A stretch of DNA of 64,000 bases from Rhizobium chutanense (GTDB taxonomy: Bacteria > Pseudomonadota > Alphaproteobacteria > Rhizobiales > Rhizobiaceae), in NCBI RefSeq assembly GCF_002531935.1, contig NZ_NWSV01000002.1, positions 372,001 to 436,000 of the forward strand, in the 5' to 3' direction. The position numbers were made by a program, and so were the translations under genes. This document shows positions 25,997 through 33,799 of this stretch, piece after piece; positions within the stretch are counted from its first letter, which is position 1; each line of letters begins with the position of its first letter. Below the pieces are notes generated by a model. That model made no database searches, was not told the DNA's origin, and saw only the letters and a program-made list of their open reading frames with translations.

Positions 25997-27721
25997 TCAG
26001 GCCTTTCCGGCCTTCAGCTCGAGCACACGATTGGCCGCTGAGACGATTGCTTCCAGCGATGCCGCGACGATGTTGGTGTTGATGCCGGCGCCGAAGAGCT
26101 TGCCGCCGGGATAGGAGGTCTCGACATAGGAGATCGCCGCCGCGTTCGAGCCGTGCTGCAGCGAATGCTCGGAATAGTCCTCGACCGACATCTCGATACC
26201 GAGATAATGCGACAGCGCGTTGATGAAGCCGTCGATCGGGCCGTTACCGTGTCCCTCGATGCGCTTTATCTCGCCATTATCGGTGATCTCGGCCGCGACG
26301 ATCCGCTGGCCCTTGCGCTCGGTGTCGGGATAGGTGTGGTGATCGACGAATTTGAGGCGCGCATCGGGCTGGGTCACGTAGCGCTCGATGAAACGATCAT
26401 AGATGCGCTTGGAGGGAAGCTCCTTGCCCTCGACATCGGTGATGCGCTGGATGTCCTCGCGGAACTCGACCTGCAGGTTGCGCGGCAGGTTGAGACCGTA
26501 ATCCTGCTGCAGGATATAGGCGATGCCGCCCTTGCCGGACTGCGAGTTGATGCGGATGATCGCCTCGTAGGAACGGCCGACGTCGCGCGGATCGATCGGC
26601 AGATAGGGCACTTCCCAGACCGGATGGTTGGCGACCTGCGCGGCCTTCATGCCCTTGTTGATCGCATCCTGATGCGAGCCGGAGAAGGCCGTATAGACCA
26701 GCTCGCCGACATAGGGGTGGCGCTCTGCAATCGCCATCTGGTTCGAATATTCGAACACTTCCTTGATGCGCTCGATGTTCGAGCAGTCGATCCCGGGATC
26801 GACCCCTTGCGTGAACATGTTCAGCGCCATCGTCACCACGTCGACATTGCCGGTGCGCTCGCCATTGCCGAAGAGCGTACCTTCGACGCGGTCGGCGCCC
26901 GCCAGCAAGGCCAGTTCGGCGGCAGCAATCCCTGTGCCGCGATCATTATGCGGATGCAGGGAAATGATCAGGTTCTCGCGATTGTCGAGGTTGCGGCACA
27001 TCCATTCGATCTGGTCGGCATAGACGTTCGGCGTCGCCATCTCGACGGTGGACGGCAGGTTGATGATCAGCTTGTTATCGGGCGTCGGCTTGACGACTTC
27101 GATGACGCCATTGCAGATTTCCAGCGCCACTTCGAGCTCGGTGCCGGTAAAGCTTTCGGGCGAATATTCGAAACGGTAGCCGCCGCCGGCCTTGGCCGCC
27201 ATGTCGGTGATCATTTTGGCGGCATCAACGGCGATCTGCTTGATGCCCTGCACATCCTTGGCGAAGACGACACGACGCTGCAGCTCGCTGGTCGAATTGT
27301 AGAAATGCACGATCGGCCGGTTGGCACCTTCCAGCGCGTCGAAGGTGCGGGTGATCAGTTCCGGGCGGCACTGCACCAGCACCTGCAGGGAAACGTCGGC
27401 GGGCACATTGCCCTCCTCCACGCACCAGCGGGCAAAATCGAAGTCGGTCTGCGAAGCGGAGGGGAAGCCGATCTCGATTTCCTTGAAGCCCATCTCCAGC
27501 AGCAGCTGGAACATGCGCGCCTTGCGGTCATGACCCATGGGGTCGACGAGCGCCTGATTGCCGTCGCGCAGGTCGACCGAGCACCAGACCGGCGCCTTGG
27601 TGATGGTTTTCGTCGGCCAGGTGCGATCGGGAATGTTCACCTGCGGATAGGGCCGGTATTTCACCGCCGCATCGGGCATGCCTTTTGCAGCGCTTTTGGA
27701 GGATTGCGTCTTCGCGTCCAT
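25997..27721 (-). CDS. leuA: 2-isopropylmalate synthase
   Basis: A 574-residue LeuA, the first committed step of leucine synthesis (2-oxoisovalerate plus acetyl-CoA). Motifs: SVDLRDGNQALVDPM and IEIGFPSASQTDFDF at the N-terminus, the metal-binding LHPHNDRGTGIAAAELALLAG with ADRVEGTLFGNGERTGNVD, and the C-terminal regulatory LeuA dimer domain. Start MDAKTQSS is preceded by AGGAG at 8 nt. A candidate leader peptide with four tandem Leu codons lies about 155 nt upstream, suggesting control by attenuation. Confidence 0.96.
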   Translation of the reverse strand: MDAKTQSSKSAAKGMPDAAVKYRPYPQVNIPDRTWPTKTITKAPVWCSVDLRDGNQALVDPMGHDRKARMFQLLLEMGFKEIEIGFPSASQTDFDFARWCVEEGNVPADVSLQVLVQCRPELITRTFDALEGANRPIVHFYNSTSELQRRVVFAKDVQGIKQIAVDAAKMITDMAAKAGGGYRFEYSPESFTGTELEVALEICNGVIEVVKPTPDNKLIINLPSTVEMATPNVYADQIEWMCRNLDNRENLIISLHPHNDRGTGIAAAELALLAGADRVEGTLFGNGERTGNVDVVTMALNMFTQGVDPGIDCSNIERIKEVFEYSNQMAIAERHPYVGELVYTAFSGSHQDAINKGMKAAQVANHPVWEVPYLPIDPRDVGRSYEAIIRINSQSGKGGIAYILQQDYGLNLPRNLQVEFREDIQRITDVEGKELPSKRIYDRFIERYVTQPDARLKFVDHHTYPDTERKGQRIVAAEITDNGEIKRIEGHGNGPIDGFINALSHYLGIEMSVEDYSEHSLQHGSNAAAISYVETSYPGGKLFGAGINTNIVAASLEAIVSAANRVLELKAGKA

Positions 27722-27835
27722 TGTCTTGTCTCCTCGTCCCGGCATTTGTCCCGCTCTTAGCCGATCACATCGGGCTTGGCGATAAACAAATGCGGACCTT
27801 CGTCGGTCATTAGGTCAATTTTGAAAGTGAGTCGC

Positions 27836-27878
27836 GAGGAGCGATGGCCGGCGGGCTTTCGGCCGCCGGGCGCTCCTC
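27836..27878 (-). promoter_or_regulatory. Strong hairpin at the end of the candidate Leu leader peptide
   Basis: On the minus strand an 8-bp outer stem (27871-27878 with 27836-27843) encloses a 7-bp stem (27863-27869 with 27848-27854). The leader stop codon lies at its 5' edge. It is followed by CACTTTCAAAATT, not a clean U-run, so its role as terminator is uncertain. Confidence 0.5.
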
Positions 27879-28002
27879 AAAGGACCCGGCAACCGCGCGT
27901 AAGGCCGAGGAGAAGAAGCGAGGTCAGGGCGCGCGAGTTGTCACGCAGGGCAATGCGGCCGCGTGCAATCGTCTCGGAAATCTTGGCGCCAGTGGTCTTC
28001 AT
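27877..28002 (-). CDS. Candidate leucine leader peptide upstream of leuA
   Basis: A 41-residue frame, ATG at 28002, TGA at 27877-27879. It has eight Leu, with a run of four (codons CTT CTT CTC CTC, residues 29-32) then Gly-Leu, just before the stop. The stop abuts a strong hairpin and leuA starts about 155 nt downstream. The geometry is that of an attenuator leader peptide. The ATG is 8 nt from a TTATAA -10 box, so the mRNA would be leaderless, as for trpL in this window. Frame and promoter are seen; function is inferred. Confidence 0.6.
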   Translation of the reverse strand: MKTTGAKISETIARGRIALRDNSRALTSLLLLGLTRGCRVL

Positions 28003-28010
28003 GGCCGCGC

Positions 28011-28039
28011 TTATAACCTTGGGCGGCGGAACTGGCAAG
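28011..28039 (-). promoter_or_regulatory. Candidate leuA leader promoter
   Basis: On the minus strand CTTGCC (28034-28039) and TTATAA (28011-28016) are 17 bp apart, close to the rhizobial CTTGAC...TATA pattern. The predicted start of transcription falls at or next to the leader ATG (28002). Confidence 0.5.
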
Positions 28040-28063
28040 CCCTCGCGGCGCGCCGACCTTGCC

Positions 28064-29263
28064 TCACTTCGACTGAGAGCGCTCTTTCGCCATCTTCACC
28101 AGCTGCGACAGCGCGAGCATCAGGCCGCCCGCGATCAATCCCCAGAAGGCGCCCGAAATGCCGCCGAAGGAAATGCCGGATGCGGTGACGAGGAAGGTGA
28201 TTGCCGCTGCCTCGCGCGATTCCGGCGCCTGGAAGGCCGACATGGCCGAGGACGAGAAGGCGCCGACCAGCGCCAGCCCCGCCACCGCCTCGATCAGGAT
28301 GGGAGGCGCCAAGGCGACGAAGGCCGTCACCGCGCCGGCGAGCAAGCCGAGGATGATATAACCGACGCCGGCGATCAGCGATGCCCAATAGCGCCGCTTC
28401 GGATCGGCATGGGCGTCATGCCCGGCGCACATGGCCGCGGTGATCGCCGCCAGATTGACGGCGTGGCCGCCGAAAGGCGCCGACAGCAGCGAGAAAAAGC
28501 CGGTGACGGCAAAGAGCGGACCGGGCTTCGGATCATAATGATTGACCTTCAGCACCGCGATGCCGGGAATGTTCTGCGAGGCCATAGTGACGATGAAGAG
28601 CGGCAGCGCGATCGACACGAAGCCGGCAAAGTTGAACACCGGCCGGACGATTTCAGCCGTCGGCACCAGCGATCGCTCGAGCGAGGCGAAGGCGCCGTCA
28701 GGGATATCGACGCCGAAGGCCAGCACCAGCGCGAAGGCGGCGAGTGCCGCCGGCACCGCCCAGAGCCGTTTGAAGGCGCCGACGACGATCCAGGCGAGAA
28801 CGATCGGCAGCCCGAACAGCGGATTGAAGCCGATTGCCTTCACCGGCGCGAAGCAGAGGCCGATCAGCACGCCGGAGAGCATCGCATTGGCAAGCGGTGC
28901 CGGAATGGCGGCGACCGCCCGGCCGAGCGGCTTGAACAGGCCGGCAACGACGATCAGCGCGGCACAGATGAGAAACGCCCCCACCGCCGCATTAAAGCCG
29001 CCCTCGATCGCGCCGGTGCTTGCCAGCAATGCGGCGCCGGGCGTCGACCAGGCAATGCTGATCGGCAATCGCGTCACGGCGCTCAACACGATCGCGCAGG
29101 CGCCCATGGAGATCGACAATGCCATCAGTCCGGACGCCGCCTGCGCATCCGTGGCGCCCACTGCTTCGAGCCCGTGCAGCACGACGGCGAAGGAACTGGC
29201 GGAGCCGACGAAGGCGGTCAGCAGCCCCATGAACAGGGCCTGGACGGAAAAATCTTTGCGCAT
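28064..29263 (-). CDS. BenE family (benzoate) transporter
   Basis: About 399 residues with 10-12 membrane helices. The BenE pattern includes ALFMGLLTAFVGSASSFAVV at the first helix, GLMALSISMGACAIVLSAVT, ISIAWSTPGAALLAS, VNHYDPKPGPLFAVTG and APFGGHAVNLAAITAAMCAG. The family imports benzoate by proton symport, but distant members may carry other substrates; no catabolic genes are nearby. The ATG at 29263 starts just before helix 1; an ATG at 29293 is equally open and neither has a clear ribosome site. Confidence 0.85.
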   Translation of the reverse strand: MRKDFSVQALFMGLLTAFVGSASSFAVVLHGLEAVGATDAQAASGLMALSISMGACAIVLSAVTRLPISIAWSTPGAALLASTGAIEGGFNAAVGAFLICAALIVVAGLFKPLGRAVAAIPAPLANAMLSGVLIGLCFAPVKAIGFNPLFGLPIVLAWIVVGAFKRLWAVPAALAAFALVLAFGVDIPDGAFASLERSLVPTAEIVRPVFNFAGFVSIALPLFIVTMASQNIPGIAVLKVNHYDPKPGPLFAVTGFFSLLSAPFGGHAVNLAAITAAMCAGHDAHADPKRRYWASLIAGVGYIILGLLAGAVTAFVALAPPILIEAVAGLALVGAFSSSAMSAFQAPESREAAAITFLVTASGISFGGISGAFWGLIAGGLMLALSQLVKMAKERSQSK

Positions 29264-29380
29264 GGCAGGACTCGTGACTGCGGAATGGCGCATGGAGCAT
29301 GATGATTGCCGCGCGTGCAAGTCCGGATTTGGTCCTTTCCGCCCAGCCCTTGCCGAGAGGCGACCGCAGGCATCATCCGA

Positions 29381-29417
29381 AAACAAAACACCCTCGCCTG
29401 CGGTCAGCAGGCAAGGG
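29381..29417 (-). terminator. Rho-independent terminator of clpP
   Basis: On the minus strand an 11-bp stem with one mismatch (29407-29417 with 29391-29401) is followed by TGTTTTGTTT. It lies 30 nt past the clpP stop. Confidence 0.8.
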
Positions 29418-29446
29418 CGGTTCTTGGCAGTTTTGACTGAGAAAAC

Positions 29447-30031
29447 TCAGATATCGGCCTGCGACGTCACGATCCGCGAGACGAGGCCGTAATCCTTCGC
29501 TTCTTCGGCAGAGAGCCAATAGTCGCGATCGGTATCCTTGGCGATCTTGTCGAGCGGCTGGCCGGTGGCGGCAGCCATGATCTTGTTCAGGCGCTCGTTC
29601 ATCTTGATGATCTCGCGCGCCTGAATCTCGATGTCGGATGCCATGCCGCGTGTGCCGCCGGAGGGCTGGTGCAGCAGGAAGCGGGTGTTCGGCAGGCAGA
29701 GGCGCTGCTCCTTCGGAGCCGCGACATAGATCAGCGCGCCGGCCGAGGCGACCCAGCCCGTGCCGATCATCCAGACCTTCGGCTTGATGAACTTGATCAT
29801 GTCGTGGATGGAATCGCCGGATTCGACATGGCCGCCGGGCGAATTGACATAGATGCGGATATCGTCGTCGCTGGCCGCGGCAAGTGCAACGAGCTGCGAG
29901 CAGACCTTCTGCGCCAATTCCTGATTGATCGGTCCGTAGATGAAGATCGAACGCGACTTGAAAAGATTCGCCTCCGTTTCCTTGCCGAGCGGCAGTTCCT
30001 TGGTCTTGTCGTCCTGGTCTTCGTCGTTCAT
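29447..30031 (-). CDS. clpP: ATP-dependent Clp protease proteolytic subunit
   Basis: 194 residues, start MNDEDQ after AAGAGG. ClpP-fold serine peptidase: [19 protein letters not shown], catalytic Ser in [11 protein letters not shown], catalytic His in [12 protein letters not shown], and the Asp region [19 protein letters not shown]. The Ser motif is VASAGA, not the QAASMG of housekeeping ClpP, and no clpX or clpA is adjacent. It is therefore probably an accessory ClpP paralogue of the kind rhizobia carry. It is divergent from a DUF2076 gene. Confidence 0.9.
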   Translation of the reverse strand: MNDEDQDDKTKELPLGKETEANLFKSRSIFIYGPINQELAQKVCSQLVALAAASDDDIRIYVNSPGGHVESGDSIHDMIKFIKPKVWMIGTGWVASAGALIYVAAPKEQRLCLPNTRFLLHQPSGGTRGMASDIEIQAREIIKMNERLNKIMAAATGQPLDKIAKDTDRDYWLSAEEAKDYGLVSRIVTSQADI

Positions 30032-30262
30032 TCGAACCTCTTGGAGATGAATTCGGCTTCCCCGCACATAGTGCGACTCAATGCCTAAAACAATGCGGGA
30101 AAAACACAAGGCACCGAAGCGATGGAGATATCCTTAAGAAGCCGCGCGCCGTTCTGCAAGCCTTACTGAAATGTAACGGTGAATGGCTTTGAAAAGCCTG
30201 AATCGGTTCCTACCTCACCCCTCACATGGCAACCGCCATACGAAATCAACAGGAGGCAGGAC

Positions 30263-31030
30263 ATGTCACCGGAAGAACGCCAATTATTGACCGCCCTCTT
30301 CGACCGCGTGCGCACCGCGCAAGCCCAGTCGCGCGACCGCGAGGCCGAGGCCCTGATCGAGCAGGCGACGCGCGAACAGCCGTCAGCTACCTATTATCTG
30401 GCCCAGGCCGTCATCGTTCAGGAAAAGGGACTGGAAGCAGCCGCCAATCACATCAAGGAACTCGAGGAGCGCGTTCGGCAGCTCGAAGCCGGCGCCAGCG
30501 AGCACCGACAGGCCGAACAGGGCGGCGGTTTCTTGAGCTCGATCTTCGGCAACACCCAAACGCAGCAACCGGCCCCGGTCCCCTCCAACCCCGGCCCCTG
30601 GGGTCAGCCCTCCCGCTCCTATGACGAACCCCGTGGCTATGACCGCCAGATGCCGCAGCAGCCGACCGGTCCCTGGAGCCAGCAGGCCTCTGCGCCGTCT
30701 GCGGGCGGCAGCTTCCTGCGCGGCGCGCTCGGCACAGCGGCAGGTGTCGCCGGCGGCATGCTGCTTGCCAATTCGCTGAGCGGTATCTTCGGCAACCACA
30801 TGTCCTCGCTCGGCTGGGGCTCGCCCTTCGGCGCCAGCCCCTTCGGCAATGCCAGCGCGCCAGCCGAGGAAACAACCGTCATCAACAATTATTACGGCAA
30901 TGACGACGTCCGCCAGGCATCGGATAATGCCGACGATGACAAGGACGACGCCAACGTGCAGCAGGCCGATTATGACGATAACGACGATTATTCCGATGAT
31001 TCGTCCGGTGACGACGTTACAGATGTTTGA
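30263..31030 (+). CDS. DUF2076 domain-containing protein
   Basis: 255 residues. The N-terminus MSPEERQLLTALFDRVRTAQ is the DUF2076 start, with a coiled-coil segment (AAANHIKELEERVRQLEAG). The middle is Pro/Gln-rich and disordered. A Gly-rich hydrophobic stretch (FLRGALGTAAGVAGGMLLAN) could insert in membrane. The C-terminal 50 residues are extremely acidic (Asp-rich). AGGAGG precedes the ATG. Function unknown. Confidence 0.87.
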   Translation: MSPEERQLLTALFDRVRTAQAQSRDREAEALIEQATREQPSATYYLAQAVIVQEKGLEAAANHIKELEERVRQLEAGASEHRQAEQGGGFLSSIFGNTQTQQPAPVPSNPGPWGQPSRSYDEPRGYDRQMPQQPTGPWSQQASAPSAGGSFLRGALGTAAGVAGGMLLANSLSGIFGNHMSSLGWGSPFGASPFGNASAPAEETTVINNYYGNDDVRQASDNADDDKDDANVQQADYDDNDDYSDDSSGDDVTDV

Positions 31031-31116
31031 GGCGTAATGTCCAAAGGATGGGCGGCAGTGGGTTTGACATTGCCGCACCGTATCCCGGCCCTTCGCTTGG
31101 GCTCAGGGCGTTCGTC

Positions 31117-31147
31117 GCAGCAATCGATTCACTGGATCGATTGCTGC
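31117..31147. terminator. Perfect hairpin between convergent DUF2076 and queF genes
   Basis: GCAGCAATCGAT (31117-31128) and ATCGATTGCTGC (31136-31147) form a 12-bp perfect stem with a 7-nt loop. There is no U-run on either side. It could stop both transcripts or be part of a rhizobial repeat. Confidence 0.5.
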
Positions 31148-31168
31148 CGCCTATGGCGGCACCGCTCC

Positions 31169-31633
31169 TCACCCACGTCCACGATAGGTGGCGACGCCCT
31201 GCTCCGGCAGCCACACCCCTTCCGGCGGCTTGCCCGTCTGCCAGAAAACGTCGATCGGAATGCCGCCGCGCGGATACCAGTAGGCGCCGATCCGGAGCCA
31301 TTTCGGGTCGAGCAGCTCGACGATGCGCTTGGCGATGTAGATCGAGCAATCCTCGTGGAAAGCGCCGTGATTGCGGAAGGAATGCAGGAAGAGTTTCAGC
31401 GACTTCGATTCCACCAGCCATTCGCCCGGAATGTAGTCGATGACGATATGGGCGAAATCCGGCTGCCCGGTCATCGGGCAGAGCGAGGTGAATTCCGGCG
31501 CGGTGAAGCGCACGACATAGTCGGTGCCGGCATGATTGGACGGCACTTTTTCAAGCACCGCCTGCTCCGGCGACTGCGCGGTTTCGGTTTGCTGACCCAG
31601 CATCGACAGGCTGGAAACATCGGTCTTCGGCAT
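31169..31633 (-). CDS. queF: NADPH-dependent 7-cyano-7-deazaguanine reductase
   Basis: A 154-residue QueF (short form). The catalytic Cys is in [20 protein letters not shown], the Glu/His pair in [17 protein letters not shown], and the NADPH site in [16 protein letters not shown]. It reduces preQ0 to preQ1 for queuosine in tRNA. AGGAGG fits best with the second of two ATGs (31633). The stop of the cation transporter upstream overlaps this start region, so the two genes are translationally coupled, an unexpected pairing. Confidence 0.95.
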   Translation of the reverse strand: MPKTDVSSLSMLGQQTETAQSPEQAVLEKVPSNHAGTDYVVRFTAPEFTSLCPMTGQPDFAHIVIDYIPGEWLVESKSLKLFLHSFRNHGAFHEDCSIYIAKRIVELLDPKWLRIGAYWYPRGGIPIDVFWQTGKPPEGVWLPEQGVATYRGRG

Positions 31634-32547
31634 CATGCCTCCTTGACGACTTTGACGCGGATGCCATGGGCCTTTTCGCCCTCCGGCTCCACGTGAATGG
31701 CTATTTTGGCGCCCTCATGCACGGCGCTGATGGCATCCTCAAGGCGGTCGCATATATCATGCGCCTGCCGCACGGACATAGTGCCGGGTACGACCATGTG
31801 AAAATCGATGAAGGTGACAGTGCCCGCCCGCCTGGTTTTCAGGTCATGTACGCCGATCGAGCCCGCCGCGTGAGTGGCGATCGCCTGCTTGATCGCCTCT
31901 TCGTCGCGCGGGTCGACCGCCTGGTCCATCAGCCCGCCGATCGATTGCGAGATCACCTTCCAGCCTTGATAGAGGATGTTGACGGCAACGAGAATGGCAA
32001 GCACCGGATCGAAGATCGCATAACCCGTTGCCAGCGCCAGCAACAGGCCTATGAGCACGCCGACGGAGGTCACCACATCGGACATGATATGGTGACCGTC
32101 GGCTGCGAGCGCCGCCGAGCGGTATTTGCGCCCGGTCCGGATCAACAGCCGCGCCCAGACCGCATTGATGACGCCGGCCGCGAAATTGATCGCGAGGCCG
32201 AGCACCGGCGCATCGAGCATGCGCGGTTCGCTGAGATAACCGATCGCCTCGTTGACGATCAGGAGAGCGGCGACGACGATCAGCACGCCTTCGGTGACGG
32301 CAGACAGATATTCCGCCTTGTGATGACCGAAAGGATGATCGTGATCGGCCGGCTTCTGCGCGTAGCGGATGACGAAAAAGGCGATGAAGGCGGCAACGAC
32401 GTTGACGGTCGATTCGAGCCCGTCCGACAGCAGCGCCACCGACCCGGTGACCCACCAGGCCACCATCTTCAGCCCCATGACACCAAGCGACAGCGGAATG
32501 CCCCACATCGCCAGCTTCCGAACCGTAAGGTCGCCGTAGTCACTCAT
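31633..32547 (-). CDS. Cation diffusion facilitator (metal exporter)
   Basis: 304 residues with six membrane helices in the first 210. Metal-site motifs: [14 protein letters not shown] in helix 2 and [16 protein letters not shown] in helix 5, with the [14 protein letters not shown] loop between helices 2 and 3. The C-terminal cytosolic domain has [23 protein letters not shown] proteins export Zn, Mn, Fe or Co in exchange for protons; the metal cannot be told. GGAGG precedes ATG 32547; upstream codons in frame are not used. Confidence 0.92.
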   Translation of the reverse strand: MSDYGDLTVRKLAMWGIPLSLGVMGLKMVAWWVTGSVALLSDGLESTVNVVAAFIAFFVIRYAQKPADHDHPFGHHKAEYLSAVTEGVLIVVAALLIVNEAIGYLSEPRMLDAPVLGLAINFAAGVINAVWARLLIRTGRKYRSAALAADGHHIMSDVVTSVGVLIGLLLALATGYAIFDPVLAILVAVNILYQGWKVISQSIGGLMDQAVDPRDEEAIKQAIATHAAGSIGVHDLKTRRAGTVTFIDFHMVVPGTMSVRQAHDICDRLEDAISAVHEGAKIAIHVEPEGEKAHGIRVKVVKEA

Positions 32548-32758
32548 ATCGTCCTCCTGCGGTTGCGAATGAATTGCAGGGTCCAAGCCATTGAAATGCA
32601 AAACCGCCCACGCGAATGTCGCGCAGGCGGCCCAGTTGCGGGTGATATGGGCGACGACGCAGGATTTGTCAAAGGGAATGACGCGCCGTTCACAGGCCTC
32701 GCCCTCCACGGCCGGAAGCAGGCCCGCCGCGTAATCCCTGCGCCAACCATAGCCCGAC

Positions 32759-33430
32759 TCAGGAAGCCGGGTCGGAAAGTGCGAGTTGCGGCCACCGCAA
32801 CAGAGCAGCCTGCCCCGCCGGCGTCAGGGCGTAAACGCCCTTCTCGCGGCGCTCGAACCATCCGTAGACGTTGTCGCGCAGGATCGGACCGGCCTTTGAT
32901 GTAAGAGGCTTCATATCTCGAGGCCTTACGATTCCCCGATCGAGTGCCGAAGCGCAAAGCAGCGCCTGCTGACGATAGGCGGTCATGATCGGCGCTCGCG
33001 AGCCGCCGCCGACAGCAGGATCGCCGCGGCGCCGCTGATGTTCCTTAACGAGGCGCGTGCGCCGCTTCGGATTGGTGCGCGGCATCGGCGAGACCGAGCT
33101 GACGATGACGCTGACTTCGCCGCCGTCGGAGACGCCGAGCATGCCGATACCGAGCCGCCGGCAAAGATCTCGATAGCGTCGGTCGGCCTCCCGCCCGCGC
33201 CCCTTGGCCGAAACGCGCGCCGCGATCCAGACTTCATCGCTCATGGCGGCGCGGTCGACCGCCTGCAGAAGCAGTTCGAGATTAAAGGAAAGTTTCAGTT
33301 CGCAGACCACCACGACCGGCGGCTCGCCCTCGCTCAAGCCGACGAGATCGCATCCGCCGACCTCACCCTTCACGACATAACCGGCCGCTTCGAGGAAGGT
33401 TTTGACCGGCAGGTAGAGCGACGTTTCCAC
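32759..33430 (-). CDS. DUF2161 family, predicted PD-(D/E)xK phosphodiesterase
   Basis: 223 residues with a GTG start. The N-terminal half has a PD-(D/E)xK-like core: KTFLEAAGYVVKGEVGGCDLVGL supplies Asp (shown in part: EVGGCDLVGL), then VVVVCELKLSF gives ExK. A basic linker leads to a winged-helix-like C-terminus (VYGWFERREKGVYALTPAGQ). DUF2161 proteins are predicted nucleases or phosphodiesterases of unknown role. Confidence 0.8.
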   Translation of the reverse strand: METSLYLPVKTFLEAAGYVVKGEVGGCDLVGLSEGEPPVVVVCELKLSFNLELLLQAVDRAAMSDEVWIAARVSAKGRGREADRRYRDLCRRLGIGMLGVSDGGEVSVIVSSVSPMPRTNPKRRTRLVKEHQRRRGDPAVGGGSRAPIMTAYRQQALLCASALDRGIVRPRDMKPLTSKAGPILRDNVYGWFERREKGVYALTPAGQAALLRWPQLALSDPAS

Positions 33431-33445
33431 AGTGAAAACGGCGCC

Positions 33446-33685
33446 TCAGGCAGCGTTGAGATCGGCAATCTCGCCATATCGGGCGAGCAGTCGCGGCGAC
33501 GACATGTCGCCGGTTTCCTCATCGACGATTACGGCATAGGCCGCCACGCCGACGAACCGCTCAGCCATCGCCGAGGCGATCTTTTCAGCACTGACGGAAT
33601 TCGACGCCTGGCGCATTTCGCCGGGCACAAGATTGCCCCGGTTCTTGCGGTAAGGGAGCACGATGAACTTTTCAGCATTGGCCAC
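33446..33685 (-). CDS. Small conserved protein of unknown function
   Basis: 79 residues if started at the GTG at 33685 (MANAEKFIVLPYRKNRGNLV); a TTG start at 33742 would add 19 residues. The content is YRKNRGNLVPGEMRQASN, then SAEKIASAMAERFVGVAAYA and VDEETGDMSSPRLLARYG. I do not recognise a family. It sits just downstream of trpE(G) on the same strand. Confidence 0.6.
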   Translation of the reverse strand: MANAEKFIVLPYRKNRGNLVPGEMRQASNSVSAEKIASAMAERFVGVAAYAVIVDEETGDMSSPRLLARYGEIADLNAA

Positions 33686-33759
33686 GGCGATAATTCCCGG
33701 TTGATCGTTCCTGAAATGTTCTGATTTGACTGATAAAGTCAACCGCTGAATGCCCGCCC

Positions 33760-33785
33760 CGCCCTTCCCGTGACAAGGAAGGGCG
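33760..33785 (-). terminator. Hairpin after trpE(G)
   Basis: CGCCCTTCC pairs with GGAAGGGCG on the minus strand (33777-33785 with 33760-33768), 15 nt past the stop. There is no U-run, so termination may be weak. Confidence 0.4.
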
Positions 33786-33799
33786 AACCGGAACAGCCA

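Noticed and set aside
26153..27760. A 535-codon plus-strand frame opposite leuA
   Set aside because: Antisense shadow; LeuA motifs on the minus strand are complete.
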